Assembly: GCA_022843125.1 (NCBI GenBank)
Contig: JALHOG010000027.1
Span: 1-61,863 of the forward strand
Direction of reading: 5' to 3'
Source: Ilumatobacteraceae bacterium
GTDB taxonomy: Bacteria > Actinomycetota > Acidimicrobiia > Acidimicrobiales > Ilumatobacteraceae
Length of the DNA stretch: 61,863 nucleotides
Made by a program: the position numbers and the translations under genes
Shown: positions 23,788-33,552 of the stretch, piece after piece
How positions within the stretch are numbered: position 1 is the first letter of the stretch
Layout of the letters: each line of letters starts with the position of its first letter
The notes under the pieces: model-generated
Seen by the model: the letters and a program-made list of their open reading frames with translations, nothing else
Database searches by the model: none
What the model was told of the DNA's origin: nothing

Positions 23788-26700
23788 ATGGCGTCGCGGG
23801 AGTTGCCACCGGGGTTGTACGACGACCTCGTCACGGTTGCGCTGGAGCGGTTGATCGGGTCGCTCGATGCGTCGTCGAGGGCGCAGCACGCCGAGCTTGC
23901 TGACGGTGACGCACCCGCTCGGCTCTCGCGTCACGTCGCCGATGCCGTCGCGATGGTGCTCGATGCGTTCGACGACGACGGGCGGACCGCGGCCGGTGCG
24001 GCGCTCGTGCACGATCTGCTCGCGGTGCTGGCGCATCATGCGCCCGAGGCGATCCCTGATCTGCATCTGGTGCAGCCGACGCGCACGTTGACGGTGGTCG
24101 AGCCGCGCCTGCCCGACGGGTCGTATCGCACGATCGAGCGGCCGCTCACGTCGTTGCACGACACGACGTTGCTGGTGAACGCGCCGGGGGAGCCGACGAT
24201 CCTGCACGAGCTGATCGGCGAGATCCCGTCCGCGCATCGGATCGACGTGTTGATGGCGTTCGTACGGTTGTCGGGGATCCGTCCGATGATGCCGGCGTTG
24301 CAGCGTCATCTCGACGACGGCGGCCAGGTGCGCCTGCTCACCACCACCTACACGAACAGCACCCAGCTCGAGGCGCTCACGGTGCTGCGCGACGCCGCTG
24401 TCGACGTGCGGGTGTCGTACGACACGACGACCACCCGGCTGCACGCGAAGTCCTGGATCTTCCATCGCGCCCGCGGGCGCGCCACGGCGTACGTCGGCTC
24501 GTCGAACCTGACGCACAGTGCGATGGTGCCGGGGTTGGAGTGGAACGTGCGGGTGTCGGGCATCCGCAACCCCGAGGTGATCGGCCGCATGGCGGCGGTG
24601 TTCGAGACCTACTGGGAGGGCGGCGACTTCGTGCCGTTCGACCCTGACGAGTTTCGCGACCGCACCGAGCTCCCGCGGGGCGGCGGCACCACGACCATCA
24701 TCCCGCCGACCGATCTCACGCTGCGCCCGTTCCAGGAGCGGTTGCTGGAGCGGATCGAGGTGGCGCGTGCGCACGGCCGCCACCGCAATCTGCTCGTCGC
24801 CGCCACCGGCACCGGCAAGACGGTGATGGCGGCGGTCGACTACCGCCGGCTGCGCACCACGCTCCCGCGGGCGCGGCTGCTGTTCGTGGCGCACCGCCAG
24901 GAGATCCTCGAGCAGAGCGTGGCGACGTTCCGGTACGCGCTGCGTGATGCGGCGTTCGGTGAGCTGTGGGTGGGCGATCATCGGCCGCGCGACTTCGGCC
25001 ACGTGTTCGCGTCGATCCAGAGCCTGTCGGCGGCCGGGGTGGAGTCGATCGATCCCGACCATTTCGACGTGGTGATCGTCGACGAGTTCCATCACGCGGC
25101 GGCGCCCACGTACATGCGCCTGCTGGAGCGGTTGCGGCCGGTCGAGCTGCTCGGTCTGACGGCCACGCCGGAGCGTGCCGACGGCCTCGACGTGTTGCGC
25201 TTCTTCGACGGCCGGATCGCCGCCGAGCTGCGGGTGTGGGATGCGATCGACCAGCAGTACCTGGTGCCGTTCGCCTACTACGGCATTCACGACGGGCTCG
25301 ATCTCACGCAGGTGCCGTTCCGGCGTGGCGCCGGCTACGACGTCGCTGCGCTGACGAACGTGTACACGGCGAACGACGTGTGGGTGGGCCAGGTGGTCGA
25401 GCAGATCCGCCGGCGGGTGGGCGACCCGGCGACGATGCGGGCGCTCGGGTTCTGCGTGAGCGTCGACCACGCCCGCTTCATGGCCGACCGGTTCAACGCG
25501 TACGGCATCACGGCCCGGGCGGTGTGGGCCGGCACGCCGGAGGCGGAGCGGTTGCAGGCGTTGCGGGATCTGCGTGACGGGCGGGTGGCGGTGGTGTTCG
25601 CGGTCGACCTGTTCAACGAGGGCGTCGACGTGCCGAGCGTCGACACGTTGCTGATGTTGCGGCCGACGGAGAGCGCCACGTTGTTCCTGCAGCAGCTCGG
25701 CCGCGGCCTGCGTCGTGACGTCGATTCGGGCAAGGCGTTGTGCACGGTGCTCGACTTCGTCGGCCATCACCGGCGTGAGTTCCGGTTCGACCTGCGGTAC
25801 CGGGCGCTGCTCGGCGTGACCCGCCAGGAGTTGTTGCGACAGGTGGAGCGCAACTTCCCGTTCCTGCCGGCGGGCTGCCACATCGAGCTCGATCCGGTGG
25901 CGCGTGACGTGGTGCTGGCGAGCATCAAGTCCGCCGTGCCGAGCAACTGGCCGCAGCGGGTGGCCGAGCTGCACTCGATCGGCGACGTCGGCCTCGCTCA
26001 CTTCTTGCAAGAAACGGGCCTCGACCTCGACGACGTCTACGCCAACAACCGCAGCTGGACCGAACTCCGCAGAGCTGTCGGCTTCCTCCCAACGCCACCG
26101 TCGACGAGCGACCGCGAGACGGGCTTCATGCGAGCGCTCGGCCGCCTCCTCCACGTCGATGACGACGAGCGCCTGCAGGGGTACGCCCGGCTCGTGTCGG
26201 GCGATGCGCCACCCGACGTTGCAGCGCTGCCCGAGTGGGACGGTCGCCTGCTGCGGATGCTCGTGGCGTCGATGTTCCACCAGCAGTCGCCGCCGACGCT
26301 GGCGGAGGCGTTGGCCGAGCTGTGGTCGCACACCGACGTGCGCAACGAGTTGGTCGAGCTGCTCGGCGTGCTCGCCGGCGACGTGACCCACGTACAGGTG
26401 CCGCTCGACGAGCACGGCGACGTGCCGTTGACGGTGCATGCGAGGTACACAAGGCGCGAGATCCAGGCCGCGTTCGGCGACGGCGACAAGGTGCTCCCGC
26501 CCCGCTGGGACAGCGGCGTGAAGTGGCTCCCCGACGCCAACGCCGACCTGCTCGCGTTCACCCTCGACAAGTCGAGCGGCGACTTCTCACCCACCACGAG
26601 GTACCGCGACTACGCCATCAGCCGAGACCTCATCCACTGGGAATCCCAGTCGACCACGAGCTTCGCCAGCCCCACCGGCCAGCGCTACCTCCACCACGTG

Positions 26701-26883
26701 GAGAGGGGCAGCCAAGTGATGCTGTTCGCCAGAGTGCGAGCCGACGACAGAGCCTTCTGGTTCCTCGGCCCCGCCGAGTACGTGAGTGACGAAGGCGAGC
26801 GCCCCATCGCCATCACGTGGAAGCTGCAGCACCGCCTGCCAGCCGACCTGTTCACCGAGATCGCCGCGGCCGCGGTGGCGTGA
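23788..26883 (+). CDS. PLD-nuclease/DEAD-helicase/DUF3427 fusion protein
   Basis: A 1031-residue putative defence or repair enzyme. Domains in order: an N-terminal helical region; a phospholipase-D-type nuclease (TTRLHAKSWIFHR with H-x-K, then YVGSSNLTHSAM) near residues 150-270; and a superfamily-2 helicase. Helicase motifs are VAATGTGKTVMAAV near 345, VDEFHHAAAPTY near 432, GLTATPERADG near 455, AVDLFNEGVDVPSVD and QQLGRGLR. The last 250 residues match the DUF3427 type (VHARYTRREIQAAFG, GVKWLPDANADLLAFTLDKS). Such fusions are common in defence islands; the target is unknown. The start is 16 bases after the large palindrome. Its GC content is like the host's. Confidence 0.85.
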   Translation: MASRELPPGLYDDLVTVALERLIGSLDASSRAQHAELADGDAPARLSRHVADAVAMVLDAFDDDGRTAAGAALVHDLLAVLAHHAPEAIPDLHLVQPTRTLTVVEPRLPDGSYRTIERPLTSLHDTTLLVNAPGEPTILHELIGEIPSAHRIDVLMAFVRLSGIRPMMPALQRHLDDGGQVRLLTTTYTNSTQLEALTVLRDAAVDVRVSYDTTTTRLHAKSWIFHRARGRATAYVGSSNLTHSAMVPGLEWNVRVSGIRNPEVIGRMAAVFETYWEGGDFVPFDPDEFRDRTELPRGGGTTTIIPPTDLTLRPFQERLLERIEVARAHGRHRNLLVAATGTGKTVMAAVDYRRLRTTLPRARLLFVAHRQEILEQSVATFRYALRDAAFGELWVGDHRPRDFGHVFASIQSLSAAGVESIDPDHFDVVIVDEFHHAAAPTYMRLLERLRPVELLGLTATPERADGLDVLRFFDGRIAAELRVWDAIDQQYLVPFAYYGIHDGLDLTQVPFRRGAGYDVAALTNVYTANDVWVGQVVEQIRRRVGDPATMRALGFCVSVDHARFMADRFNAYGITARAVWAGTPEAERLQALRDLRDGRVAVVFAVDLFNEGVDVPSVDTLLMLRPTESATLFLQQLGRGLRRDVDSGKALCTVLDFVGHHRREFRFDLRYRALLGVTRQELLRQVERNFPFLPAGCHIELDPVARDVVLASIKSAVPSNWPQRVAELHSIGDVGLAHFLQETGLDLDDVYANNRSWTELRRAVGFLPTPPSTSDRETGFMRALGRLLHVDDDERLQGYARLVSGDAPPDVAALPEWDGRLLRMLVASMFHQQSPPTLAEALAELWSHTDVRNELVELLGVLAGDVTHVQVPLDEHGDVPLTVHARYTRREIQAAFGDGDKVLPPRWDSGVKWLPDANADLLAFTLDKSSGDFSPTTRYRDYAISRDLIHWESQSTTSFASPTGQRYLHHVERGSQVMLFARVRADDRAFWFLGPAEYVSDEGERPIAITWKLQHRLPADLFTEIAAAAVA

Positions 26884-26978
26884 GGCGGCAGAATCAGGTC
26901 GGACCAAGCGGGACGGCGCGCCAAGCTATGGTCCGGGGGAGCGAGCCACTAGGCATCAACGATCAAGAGGGGACCGAA

Positions 26979-28646
26979 ATGGCGAATAGGCGATCGCGGA
27001 CGCGGTTTCAGCTCGGTGGTGAACAGGCTGAAGCAGACCCGCTGGCGTACGATGGATTCTATTCCTCAGCGGACTACATCTCCGTCGAGTCTCGCACCGA
27101 CCCGCACTGCTTCGTCATCGGACGGACTGGAAGCGGGAAGTCCGCACTGCTACAGAGGCTTGAAGCCGATCATGTCGGTCATGTCGTGCGAATCGATCCT
27201 GAGGACCTTTCGCTGCCGTATATAACCGATCTCGGGATCATGCGGAGTCTCGTTTCGTATGACGTTCACCTTGACCCATTCTTCATTGCTCTTTGGAAGC
27301 ACGTCCTGTTGGTCGAACTCATCAAGCACCGATACAACGTTGACTCCCCCGGAGCGAAGCGCAACTTCGTGAAAACACTGCGTGACCGCATCGCCCGAGA
27401 CAAGAGTAAGCAGGCTGCGCTGGACTACTTCGACGAGTTCTCGGAGCGGTTCTGGTGTGAGACAGACGAGCGCGTTCGGGAGATAACGAACAAGTTCGAG
27501 TCCGAGGTTCAGAAGGCGGTGGGTGCTGGCGCCCAGATTCCGCGTGTTGCAGAGATCAAGGCCGATGCATCGGACACGACGACGATCAGCACCGAGGTGC
27601 GGTCAGAGCAAGCATCGCGGTTTCAGCGCGTTGTCAACGAGACCCAGTTAGCCCGCCTAAATCAAATGCTCAAGGTCCTGGATGAAGACATATTGGACGA
27701 TCCGAAGAACTTCACCTACGTCGTAATCGACGATCTTGATCGAGACTGGGTTGATGAACGCCTATTCAATGACCTGATTCGATGCTTGTTTCGCGCCGTA
27801 ATCGATCTACAACGTGTGGCGAACCTCAAGATCGTTGTTGCATTGCGTACCAATATCTTTGAGCAGCTCAACTTTGGATCTCGTAGCGGCGGCCAAGAGG
27901 AGAAATTTCGGGCCTTATCGCTACACCTTCGATGGGGGCTTAAGGATCTCCGGCTTCTGTTGGATGAACGCACCCGAGCGGCGGCCCATTTACATGACAG
28001 GCCGGAAATTCAAAGCGTGTTCTCGCTGCTCCCCAAGAAGAGTCCTCGGCGGGAGGATCCGTTGCAGTACATGTTGGATCGCACGCTCATGCGACCGCGC
28101 GACTGCATCGCCTTCTTCAACGAGGCGTTAAGCATCGATCCTGAAAAGGACGAAATGTCTTGGGCTGATATCCGTGCCGCTGAGCAGGGCTACTCGCACA
28201 AACGTTTGCTCGCCCTTCGAGACGAATGGAAGCCGACGTATCCGGGGATTGATCAGGTCTTCGCGTGCTTCAGAAAGGCAACGGTGCCGATGGACGACCT
28301 CATGGTTCGCCAGCGATTGGACGACGTCGCCCTATTGGTCGCGCGAGGGGACTTCGAAGGAACGAGATGGGTGTCCGAGCTGGCTACTCCGATTTGGGAT
28401 GCTCCGTCCGGAGATGACGACTGGACCGAACGGTACAGTCCGCTCGTTCGCCTGTTGTATCGGATTGGATTTCTTGGCATTCGCCGCAGCGGTGATTCGA
28501 AAGACCTCTACAGCTACCAGGAACCAGACCTGGCGGAGAGGCCGAGTTCCCTAGCGGGGGCGACATTTACGATCCATCGGGCATTCCGGAACGCCCTGGA
28601 CGTCGCGGAGACGGGCCAGGCGTCGGTTCGCCTGAGTACTAGCTAG
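26979..28646 (+). CDS. P-loop ATPase, Sll1717 type (KAP-like), lower GC
   Basis: A 555-residue STAND-like or KAP-like ATPase. HCFVIGRTGSGKSALLQRLE is the Walker A (about residues 45-60) and YVVIDDLDRDWVDE the Walker B (about 248). Both sit in the layout of the Sll1717 family, which occurs beside defence genes. The ATG at 26979 is chosen for AGAGGGGACC upstream, discarding a longer non-coding-looking extension. Codon use is clearly more A/T-rich than the helicase just upstream (95-base gap), so it was probably acquired separately. Its 3' end meets the BREX operon tail-to-tail, 6 bases apart. Confidence 0.75.
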   Translation: MANRRSRTRFQLGGEQAEADPLAYDGFYSSADYISVESRTDPHCFVIGRTGSGKSALLQRLEADHVGHVVRIDPEDLSLPYITDLGIMRSLVSYDVHLDPFFIALWKHVLLVELIKHRYNVDSPGAKRNFVKTLRDRIARDKSKQAALDYFDEFSERFWCETDERVREITNKFESEVQKAVGAGAQIPRVAEIKADASDTTTISTEVRSEQASRFQRVVNETQLARLNQMLKVLDEDILDDPKNFTYVVIDDLDRDWVDERLFNDLIRCLFRAVIDLQRVANLKIVVALRTNIFEQLNFGSRSGGQEEKFRALSLHLRWGLKDLRLLLDERTRAAAHLHDRPEIQSVFSLLPKKSPRREDPLQYMLDRTLMRPRDCIAFFNEALSIDPEKDEMSWADIRAAEQGYSHKRLLALRDEWKPTYPGIDQVFACFRKATVPMDDLMVRQRLDDVALLVARGDFEGTRWVSELATPIWDAPSGDDDWTERYSPLVRLLYRIGFLGIRRSGDSKDLYSYQEPDLAERPSSLAGATFTIHRAFRNALDVAETGQASVRLSTS

Positions 28647-28652
28647 CTACTC

Positions 28653-29009
28653 TCATGACGATGCGAACCTCTGTAGACGGGTCACAGCGGGGAGAACGGT
28701 ACTTCCGACAAGCGTCGCTACAACCTCGGACGACGAACCAAGTAGAAGCAACCCAAGCACCGCGTGGGGAATGAGGAAGACTCCCGCGGTGAGGAAACTC
28801 CAGCCGACTACGCCGATCTGATCGGTCTGGCGCGCCGCCCACACGCCGATGTCGACAGCGAGGCCAAGGAAGAGTCCGAGGAGGAAGGAGTTCCATCGCG
28901 ACTCCGATTCGTTCCACGCCAGATAGGTCGCTGTTGCAGTGGCGACCAACGCGAGGCCAGCGAGCAAGCGACGCGCTGCCCGTTGTCCGCGTGAGTGGGT
29001 CTTGGTCAT
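28653..29009 (-). CDS. small membrane protein translationally coupled to brxL
   Basis: A 118-residue protein with three or four hydrophobic segments (LLAGLALVATATATYLAW, SFLLGLFLGLAVDIGVWAA, GWSFLTAGVFLIPHAVLGLL, VVATLVGSTVLPAV) and a basic N-terminus (KTHSRGQRAARR). Its ATG overlaps the brxL stop as ATGA, so it is the last gene of the BREX operon. I know of no core BREX component like it. It could be a membrane anchor, sensor or effector, or an unrelated passenger. Confidence 0.7.
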   Translation of the reverse strand: MTKTHSRGQRAARRLLAGLALVATATATYLAWNESESRWNSFLLGLFLGLAVDIGVWAARQTDQIGVVGWSFLTAGVFLIPHAVLGLLLLGSSSEVVATLVGSTVLPAVTRLQRFASS

Positions 29010-31042
29010 GTCGCTCCGAGAGCCTTGAGTGCTGCCGTTCGCGGATCGCCGTAGAAGACCGGGTCGACGTGTTCGACGATGTCGGCGTCGACTTCTAGGA
29101 AGCTTCGCTTGTTCTCGATGGGGATGAGAGCTCGCTTGGCGCCGTTGTCCTTGGCGACCTGCAGGGGCTCGACCAACGAACGCACCGGCTTTAGGTTGCC
29201 TTGCACGCTCATGTCGCCGAGCACGACCAGGCCCGCTGCGAGCGGGCTCGAGCGGAGGGCGGACATCATTGCGGTGAAGAAGCCGACGCCGATCTCGATG
29301 TCGACTCGGTTGGCGAGGAGGTCGATCACCTCGATGTGGAAGTCGGACACGCCGAGCTCGCGGCCGATGCCGAGCTCGCTGGCGTTCGACTGCATGTAGG
29401 CGAACGCTCGGTTCACCGACTCCTTGATCGATCCGGTCACGCCGCCGGCGGTCTTGAGCTTCCCGGTGCCGGCTGACACCGACACCTCGATCCGGAACAA
29501 GCCGACGGTCCCATCAGAGGCGACACCCGTTGCGTACGCCGAGCCAGGCGCCAGCGGGTCGAGTGCGATGAGGTCGCGCCCGCCCTGCTCGGGCACGCCG
29601 ACGAAGCGCTCCTCGCCGGTCTCCTCGACGATGTAGCTGAACGACGTCTGGTAGTACTCGAACGAGCCCATCTTCTTGAGCTGTTCCTTCACGCGCCGCC
29701 GTCCCTCGATCGCGAACTCGACGATCTCGGCGAGGTCGTCCTTGCTGACGATGCCGTGCGGGTGGAGGATCTTCATCAGCCCGGACACTGTCTTGCGCAC
29801 TGCCTTCTTGTCGCGGCTGTTGAGGTGCGACCCGAGCGAGAAGTGGCGGTCGAGCACTTCGGTGTAGTTCTGCTTGCGCAGCTCCCGCAGCGCCTCGGCG
29901 AGGTAGTCGACGACGAACCCGTAGTGGCTGGTGAAGTGCTCGGTGCGCATCTTCGGCACTTCCCACCCGGGCAGGTAGTAGTGCAGCCGGTCGATGAAGG
30001 CCATGTCGTCGCGGATGATGTCGGGCATCGGCTCGAAGAGGTGCCCGCTCTGCACCATGACGTCGATCGGCTGGTTGGTGTTGCCGAACATGGCGATGCT
30101 GGCGTCGCCCGATGCCGACTCGGTGCCGCGCTGGTAGCTGCCCGACTCGCAGTAGGTCTTCATCGTGGTGATGACCTCTTTGGGCATCTTCTGTAGGTCG
30201 GCGACCTCGTCGAAGCCGACGACGTCCCAGATCTGCACCATGCCCTTCTGCCGGCCCGTCATGTGGCCGAACAGGTTCGCGACGGTGGTCGGCCCGGTGA
30301 GCAGCGATGCGTATGGCGAGATCTCCTGCACCACGTAGCTCTTGCCGGTGCCGCGCGGCCCGAGCTCGACGAGGTTGTAGTTGCGCTCCGCCAGCGGGAT
30401 GAGCCGGGTGAGGAAGAGCAGCTTGAGCCGCCGGTCCATCTCGTTGGGCTCGTAGCCCATGCTGCGGATCATGAAGTCGGTCCACTCGTCGGTGGTGAAC
30501 TCGGTCCGCTTCGACCGGTACTCATCGAGGTTGAAGGTGGCGATCTGGATCGGCTCGAGCCGCGAGATCCAGAACGAGTGCTTGCCCTTCGACTCGTCGT
30601 CGTACATGTACTTCACGTCGATCTGCGCCCACACGCCGCCAGTCAGCAGGCGCTCGTATTCGCGCGGGTACTCGGGCGGGATGTGCAGGTAGCGCTCACC
30701 GAAGTTGACCGCCTCGCCCCAGCGTTCGCCCTCGGCGACGCGCACCTTCACCTTGTCGATGAAGCTGTGGCGGCCCTGGTCCATCACCTTGCTCTGGGCC
30801 TTCATCGACTCGTCGGGCCGGATGTAGTTCTCCGCGAGCGTGTCGTTGACGACCTGCATCCCCATCTCGATCGCGACCGGATCGGACGAGGCGCAGTACT
30901 TGCCGAGCAGGAACTCGAGCACGAACACTGGCACGTTGGCGCCGACCTTCACATTGCGGACGAGGTCCTTGCGCACGACCTTGCCGGCGAAGGTGGTGTT
31001 GACCTTGTCGTCGAGGGCGTCGCGGGGCGGGGTGTCCATCAT
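29006..31042 (-). CDS. brxL: BREX protein BrxL, AAA+ ATPase with Lon-like C-domain
   Basis: A 678-residue phage-restriction effector. BrxL proteins form AAA+ ring assemblies on DNA. Motifs: LGPRGTGKSYVVQEISPYAS is the Walker A near residue 230, VGFDEVADLQKMP the Walker B, SASGDASIAMFGNTNQP a sensor region. The C-terminal 190 residues have the Lon-like layout (LGDMSVQGNLKPV, AKRALIPIENKRSFLEV, FYGDPRTAALKALG). The Ser and Lys expected of an active Lon protease are not at their usual places. ATG at 31042 (or 31039) overlaps the pglZ stop. BrxL is typical of BREX types 1 and 4. Confidence 0.9.
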   Translation of the reverse strand: MMDTPPRDALDDKVNTTFAGKVVRKDLVRNVKVGANVPVFVLEFLLGKYCASSDPVAIEMGMQVVNDTLAENYIRPDESMKAQSKVMDQGRHSFIDKVKVRVAEGERWGEAVNFGERYLHIPPEYPREYERLLTGGVWAQIDVKYMYDDESKGKHSFWISRLEPIQIATFNLDEYRSKRTEFTTDEWTDFMIRSMGYEPNEMDRRLKLLFLTRLIPLAERNYNLVELGPRGTGKSYVVQEISPYASLLTGPTTVANLFGHMTGRQKGMVQIWDVVGFDEVADLQKMPKEVITTMKTYCESGSYQRGTESASGDASIAMFGNTNQPIDVMVQSGHLFEPMPDIIRDDMAFIDRLHYYLPGWEVPKMRTEHFTSHYGFVVDYLAEALRELRKQNYTEVLDRHFSLGSHLNSRDKKAVRKTVSGLMKILHPHGIVSKDDLAEIVEFAIEGRRRVKEQLKKMGSFEYYQTSFSYIVEETGEERFVGVPEQGGRDLIALDPLAPGSAYATGVASDGTVGLFRIEVSVSAGTGKLKTAGGVTGSIKESVNRAFAYMQSNASELGIGRELGVSDFHIEVIDLLANRVDIEIGVGFFTAMMSALRSSPLAAGLVVLGDMSVQGNLKPVRSLVEPLQVAKDNGAKRALIPIENKRSFLEVDADIVEHVDPVFYGDPRTAALKALGAT

Positions 31043-33552
31043 CCGACTCCAAGCTGCACAGGGATGTCGGCGGGCGACCGATAGAGCTCGGCGTCCGAGG
31101 ATGGGTCGATCACGACCACACGAACCGAGGGAGCGGTGTCGTCTTCGAGCACGAACCCCAGTGTGGCGGTCTCGCCGGCCGCCAGCGTGACGATGCCGGT
31201 GCTGCGGTCGAGCTGCGCCCCTGGCGCGAGCTGCACGGTGCCGGCCTCGCGGCCGTCGGTGATGAGGACCGGACGGACCGGCGGCGGGTACATGCCGGCG
31301 AAGCGGAGCTTCACGGTGAAGATGCGGTTCGTGATTACGTCGGGGACCTCGGTGATCTCGACCTGCGCGCCGGCCGGGGCGCTCACCGACGCGGTGCCCC
31401 CCTTCGTACGCACGCTGATCACGGGGATGACCATCTCCTGGAGCGAGATGCCGCCGTGGTGGAACGCGAGGTCGCCGCCGGCCTTCAGCACGCCGCAGCC
31501 CTTAGGGAAGACGAAGTCCAGATCGCCCGCATTCCCGAGGCTCGATGCGGAGACACGCACGGTGGCTGCCGGTGTCGCGCCGCCTCGGCCGATCCAGCAC
31601 CGGCGGTGCAGATCGACGGTGTCGCCGCCCGGGGCGTCGATCCGCATCGCCTCTTCGCGGTCGCGCGATGCGTAGATGTGCCCGTGGTCGGAGGCGATCA
31701 CCGCCCGGCCGACGCCGACGTCGGCGAGCTTGCGGACCGCCTGCACGAGCTGGTCGATCACCGTGTTCATCACGGTGCGGGCGGCGGAGCTGCCGCCCTC
31801 TCCGAACAGGTCGATGTCTTGCGAGCGGACGACGATCAGCTCGGCCTTACCGATCTTCTTCTCCAGGCCCTTCCGCGAGGTGCTGAGCACGTCACTCAGC
31901 TCCATGTCGACCGACGCTGGCACCCGAGCCGCGAGGTGCTTCTTCCGGGCGGCGAGGTTGGGCAGCAGGTTGTCGCCGATGCGCGCCTGGAGCTTGCCGC
32001 CGTCGGCGACGACGTCGTAGCTCTGCGCAGCACCGGGCATGAGCGCCGCCATACCGGTGACAGTGATGCTGGGCAGCACGCTGAGCGCCGGTCGGATCGA
32101 CACCTCGGCGTGCGCTGTGAGCCGTGACGCGAGCTCGGCACCCATCTCGTACCGCATGGCGTCGACGAGGAAGTAGGCGACGGGTCCCTGGGGCGGCTTC
32201 ACCTGATCGAACACGCTGGTCTGCGGCAGCACCGGAGCGGTGTCCCAGCTCCCCGTCTGCAGCGCGTCGGTGAAACCGAGCGCGAGCCGGTCGAGCGTGG
32301 CGTCGTACCGGTTCCGGACGGCGTTGATCGCGATCTCGTCGGGGTCGTCGTCGAGCTTGGGGATCCACGCCTCCAGGTGCCGCTGGGCACGGTCGAGCAC
32401 GTGCCATCGCTCCGAGTAGCGGTCCACCCAGTCGGCGACCGTTCGAGGTGGCTTGACCAAGTCGGCCTCGACGGTGTCCGCAGCGGCGCCGAGCTCGGCA
32501 GCGAGGCGGATCGCCTCCCATTGCGCCTGGCGGTCGAGCTCCTGCGACAGCCAGAAGCTGCCTGAGCGTTGCGAGTGTACGTCGAGCACTACTTGGTACT
32601 GGCCGTCTCGTACGAGCTCGCCGCATGCACGGAGCAGCGAGCGCTCTTCGAAGCGGAACGTGTCGATCGAGCCGAGCTCGAGTGGGTCGATCGAGTGCTC
32701 GCCGAGCTGGAGCTCCGTCGCTGCCTGATCGGCGATCGCCGGATACTCGTCACCGTGATGGGTGCGCAACGCCTGGCAGATCGCCCGGGCGCTGCGCTCC
32801 TGGTCGGCCGTGGCCGCAGGCAGGCTCGCGAGCTCGCTCGGCTGCACGGTCTGCAGGTCGGACCGGAACTCGAAGCCAAGCGCAGTGCGAGCGACGATGC
32901 GACGCCACTTCGTGAGGTCGTCGCCGTCGAGCGGAAGGCCGAGCCGCGACGTGACGAGCTTGCCGAGCTCGTCGACCGCCTCCTTGGCCACGATGTCGGC
33001 GTCGGTCGCGTCGTGCGCGAGCCACTCAGCGACCTGGCTGTCCGGCGCGGCGCTCTTCAGGATCGTCTTGAGCGCCGTCGGTGGCTGCGCACCGTCTGCG
33101 GCGAGCGCCCGGGCGATGTCGTCGTAGGTCGTCGACTCCTTGTTGAGGAGCTCGTCGATGACGCCGTCGGTGTATCGCTGTCGCAGCGCGTTGCGTGCCA
33201 GGTGCCGGAGCTGCGGCTCCCACTTGCCGCCGGCACACTCCAGCTCCATCAGCACCGAGCTGTCGCCCTCGCGCTTGACCCCTGGCAGGTAGACCACCAC
33301 GGGGCTCGGTTCGTCGGCGGCGACGAGCGCCTCGACCCGGAACCGCGTCGCATAGCGCGACCCGTCGTCCACCACCACGTGAGCGCTGACGTCGCCAACG
33401 GTCGCAGCAACTGGCAGGTCGTTGGCCTCTCCGCCGATGAGCTGCCGGATGAACGGCTCGAACTCAGCCCGCGGGTCGTACCAGACGACGATGCGCTGCT
33501 TGAGCTGCGAGGCGAGCTGGTTGGCGACGTAGGCGTGGAAGGTGTCGGTCAT
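31039..33552 (-). CDS. pglZ: BREX protein PglZ (alkaline phosphatase superfamily)
   Basis: A 837-residue core BREX protein. The N-terminus QLKQRIVVWYDPRAEFEPFI is typical of the family. The PglZ/alkaline-phosphatase core carries YFLVDAMRYEMGAEL near residue 465 and VIASDHGHIYASRDREE near 620, which hold the metal-binding Asp and His residues. The C-terminal Ig-like tail is residues 720-837. PglZ is needed for both methylation and restriction, and no enzymatic product is established. The ATG at 33552 overlaps the pglX stop as ATGA. Confidence 0.9.
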   Translation of the reverse strand: MTDTFHAYVANQLASQLKQRIVVWYDPRAEFEPFIRQLIGGEANDLPVAATVGDVSAHVVVDDGSRYATRFRVEALVAADEPSPVVVYLPGVKREGDSSVLMELECAGGKWEPQLRHLARNALRQRYTDGVIDELLNKESTTYDDIARALAADGAQPPTALKTILKSAAPDSQVAEWLAHDATDADIVAKEAVDELGKLVTSRLGLPLDGDDLTKWRRIVARTALGFEFRSDLQTVQPSELASLPAATADQERSARAICQALRTHHGDEYPAIADQAATELQLGEHSIDPLELGSIDTFRFEERSLLRACGELVRDGQYQVVLDVHSQRSGSFWLSQELDRQAQWEAIRLAAELGAAADTVEADLVKPPRTVADWVDRYSERWHVLDRAQRHLEAWIPKLDDDPDEIAINAVRNRYDATLDRLALGFTDALQTGSWDTAPVLPQTSVFDQVKPPQGPVAYFLVDAMRYEMGAELASRLTAHAEVSIRPALSVLPSITVTGMAALMPGAAQSYDVVADGGKLQARIGDNLLPNLAARKKHLAARVPASVDMELSDVLSTSRKGLEKKIGKAELIVVRSQDIDLFGEGGSSAARTVMNTVIDQLVQAVRKLADVGVGRAVIASDHGHIYASRDREEAMRIDAPGGDTVDLHRRCWIGRGGATPAATVRVSASSLGNAGDLDFVFPKGCGVLKAGGDLAFHHGGISLQEMVIPVISVRTKGGTASVSAPAGAQVEITEVPDVITNRIFTVKLRFAGMYPPPVRPVLITDGREAGTVQLAPGAQLDRSTGIVTLAAGETATLGFVLEDDTAPSVRVVVIDPSSDAELYRSPADIPVQLGVG

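Noticed and set aside
23713..26439. 908-codon minus-strand frame opposite the PLD-helicase
   Set aside because: Antisense shadow; composition is dominated by His/Arg/Gln and the plus-strand protein has clear helicase motifs.
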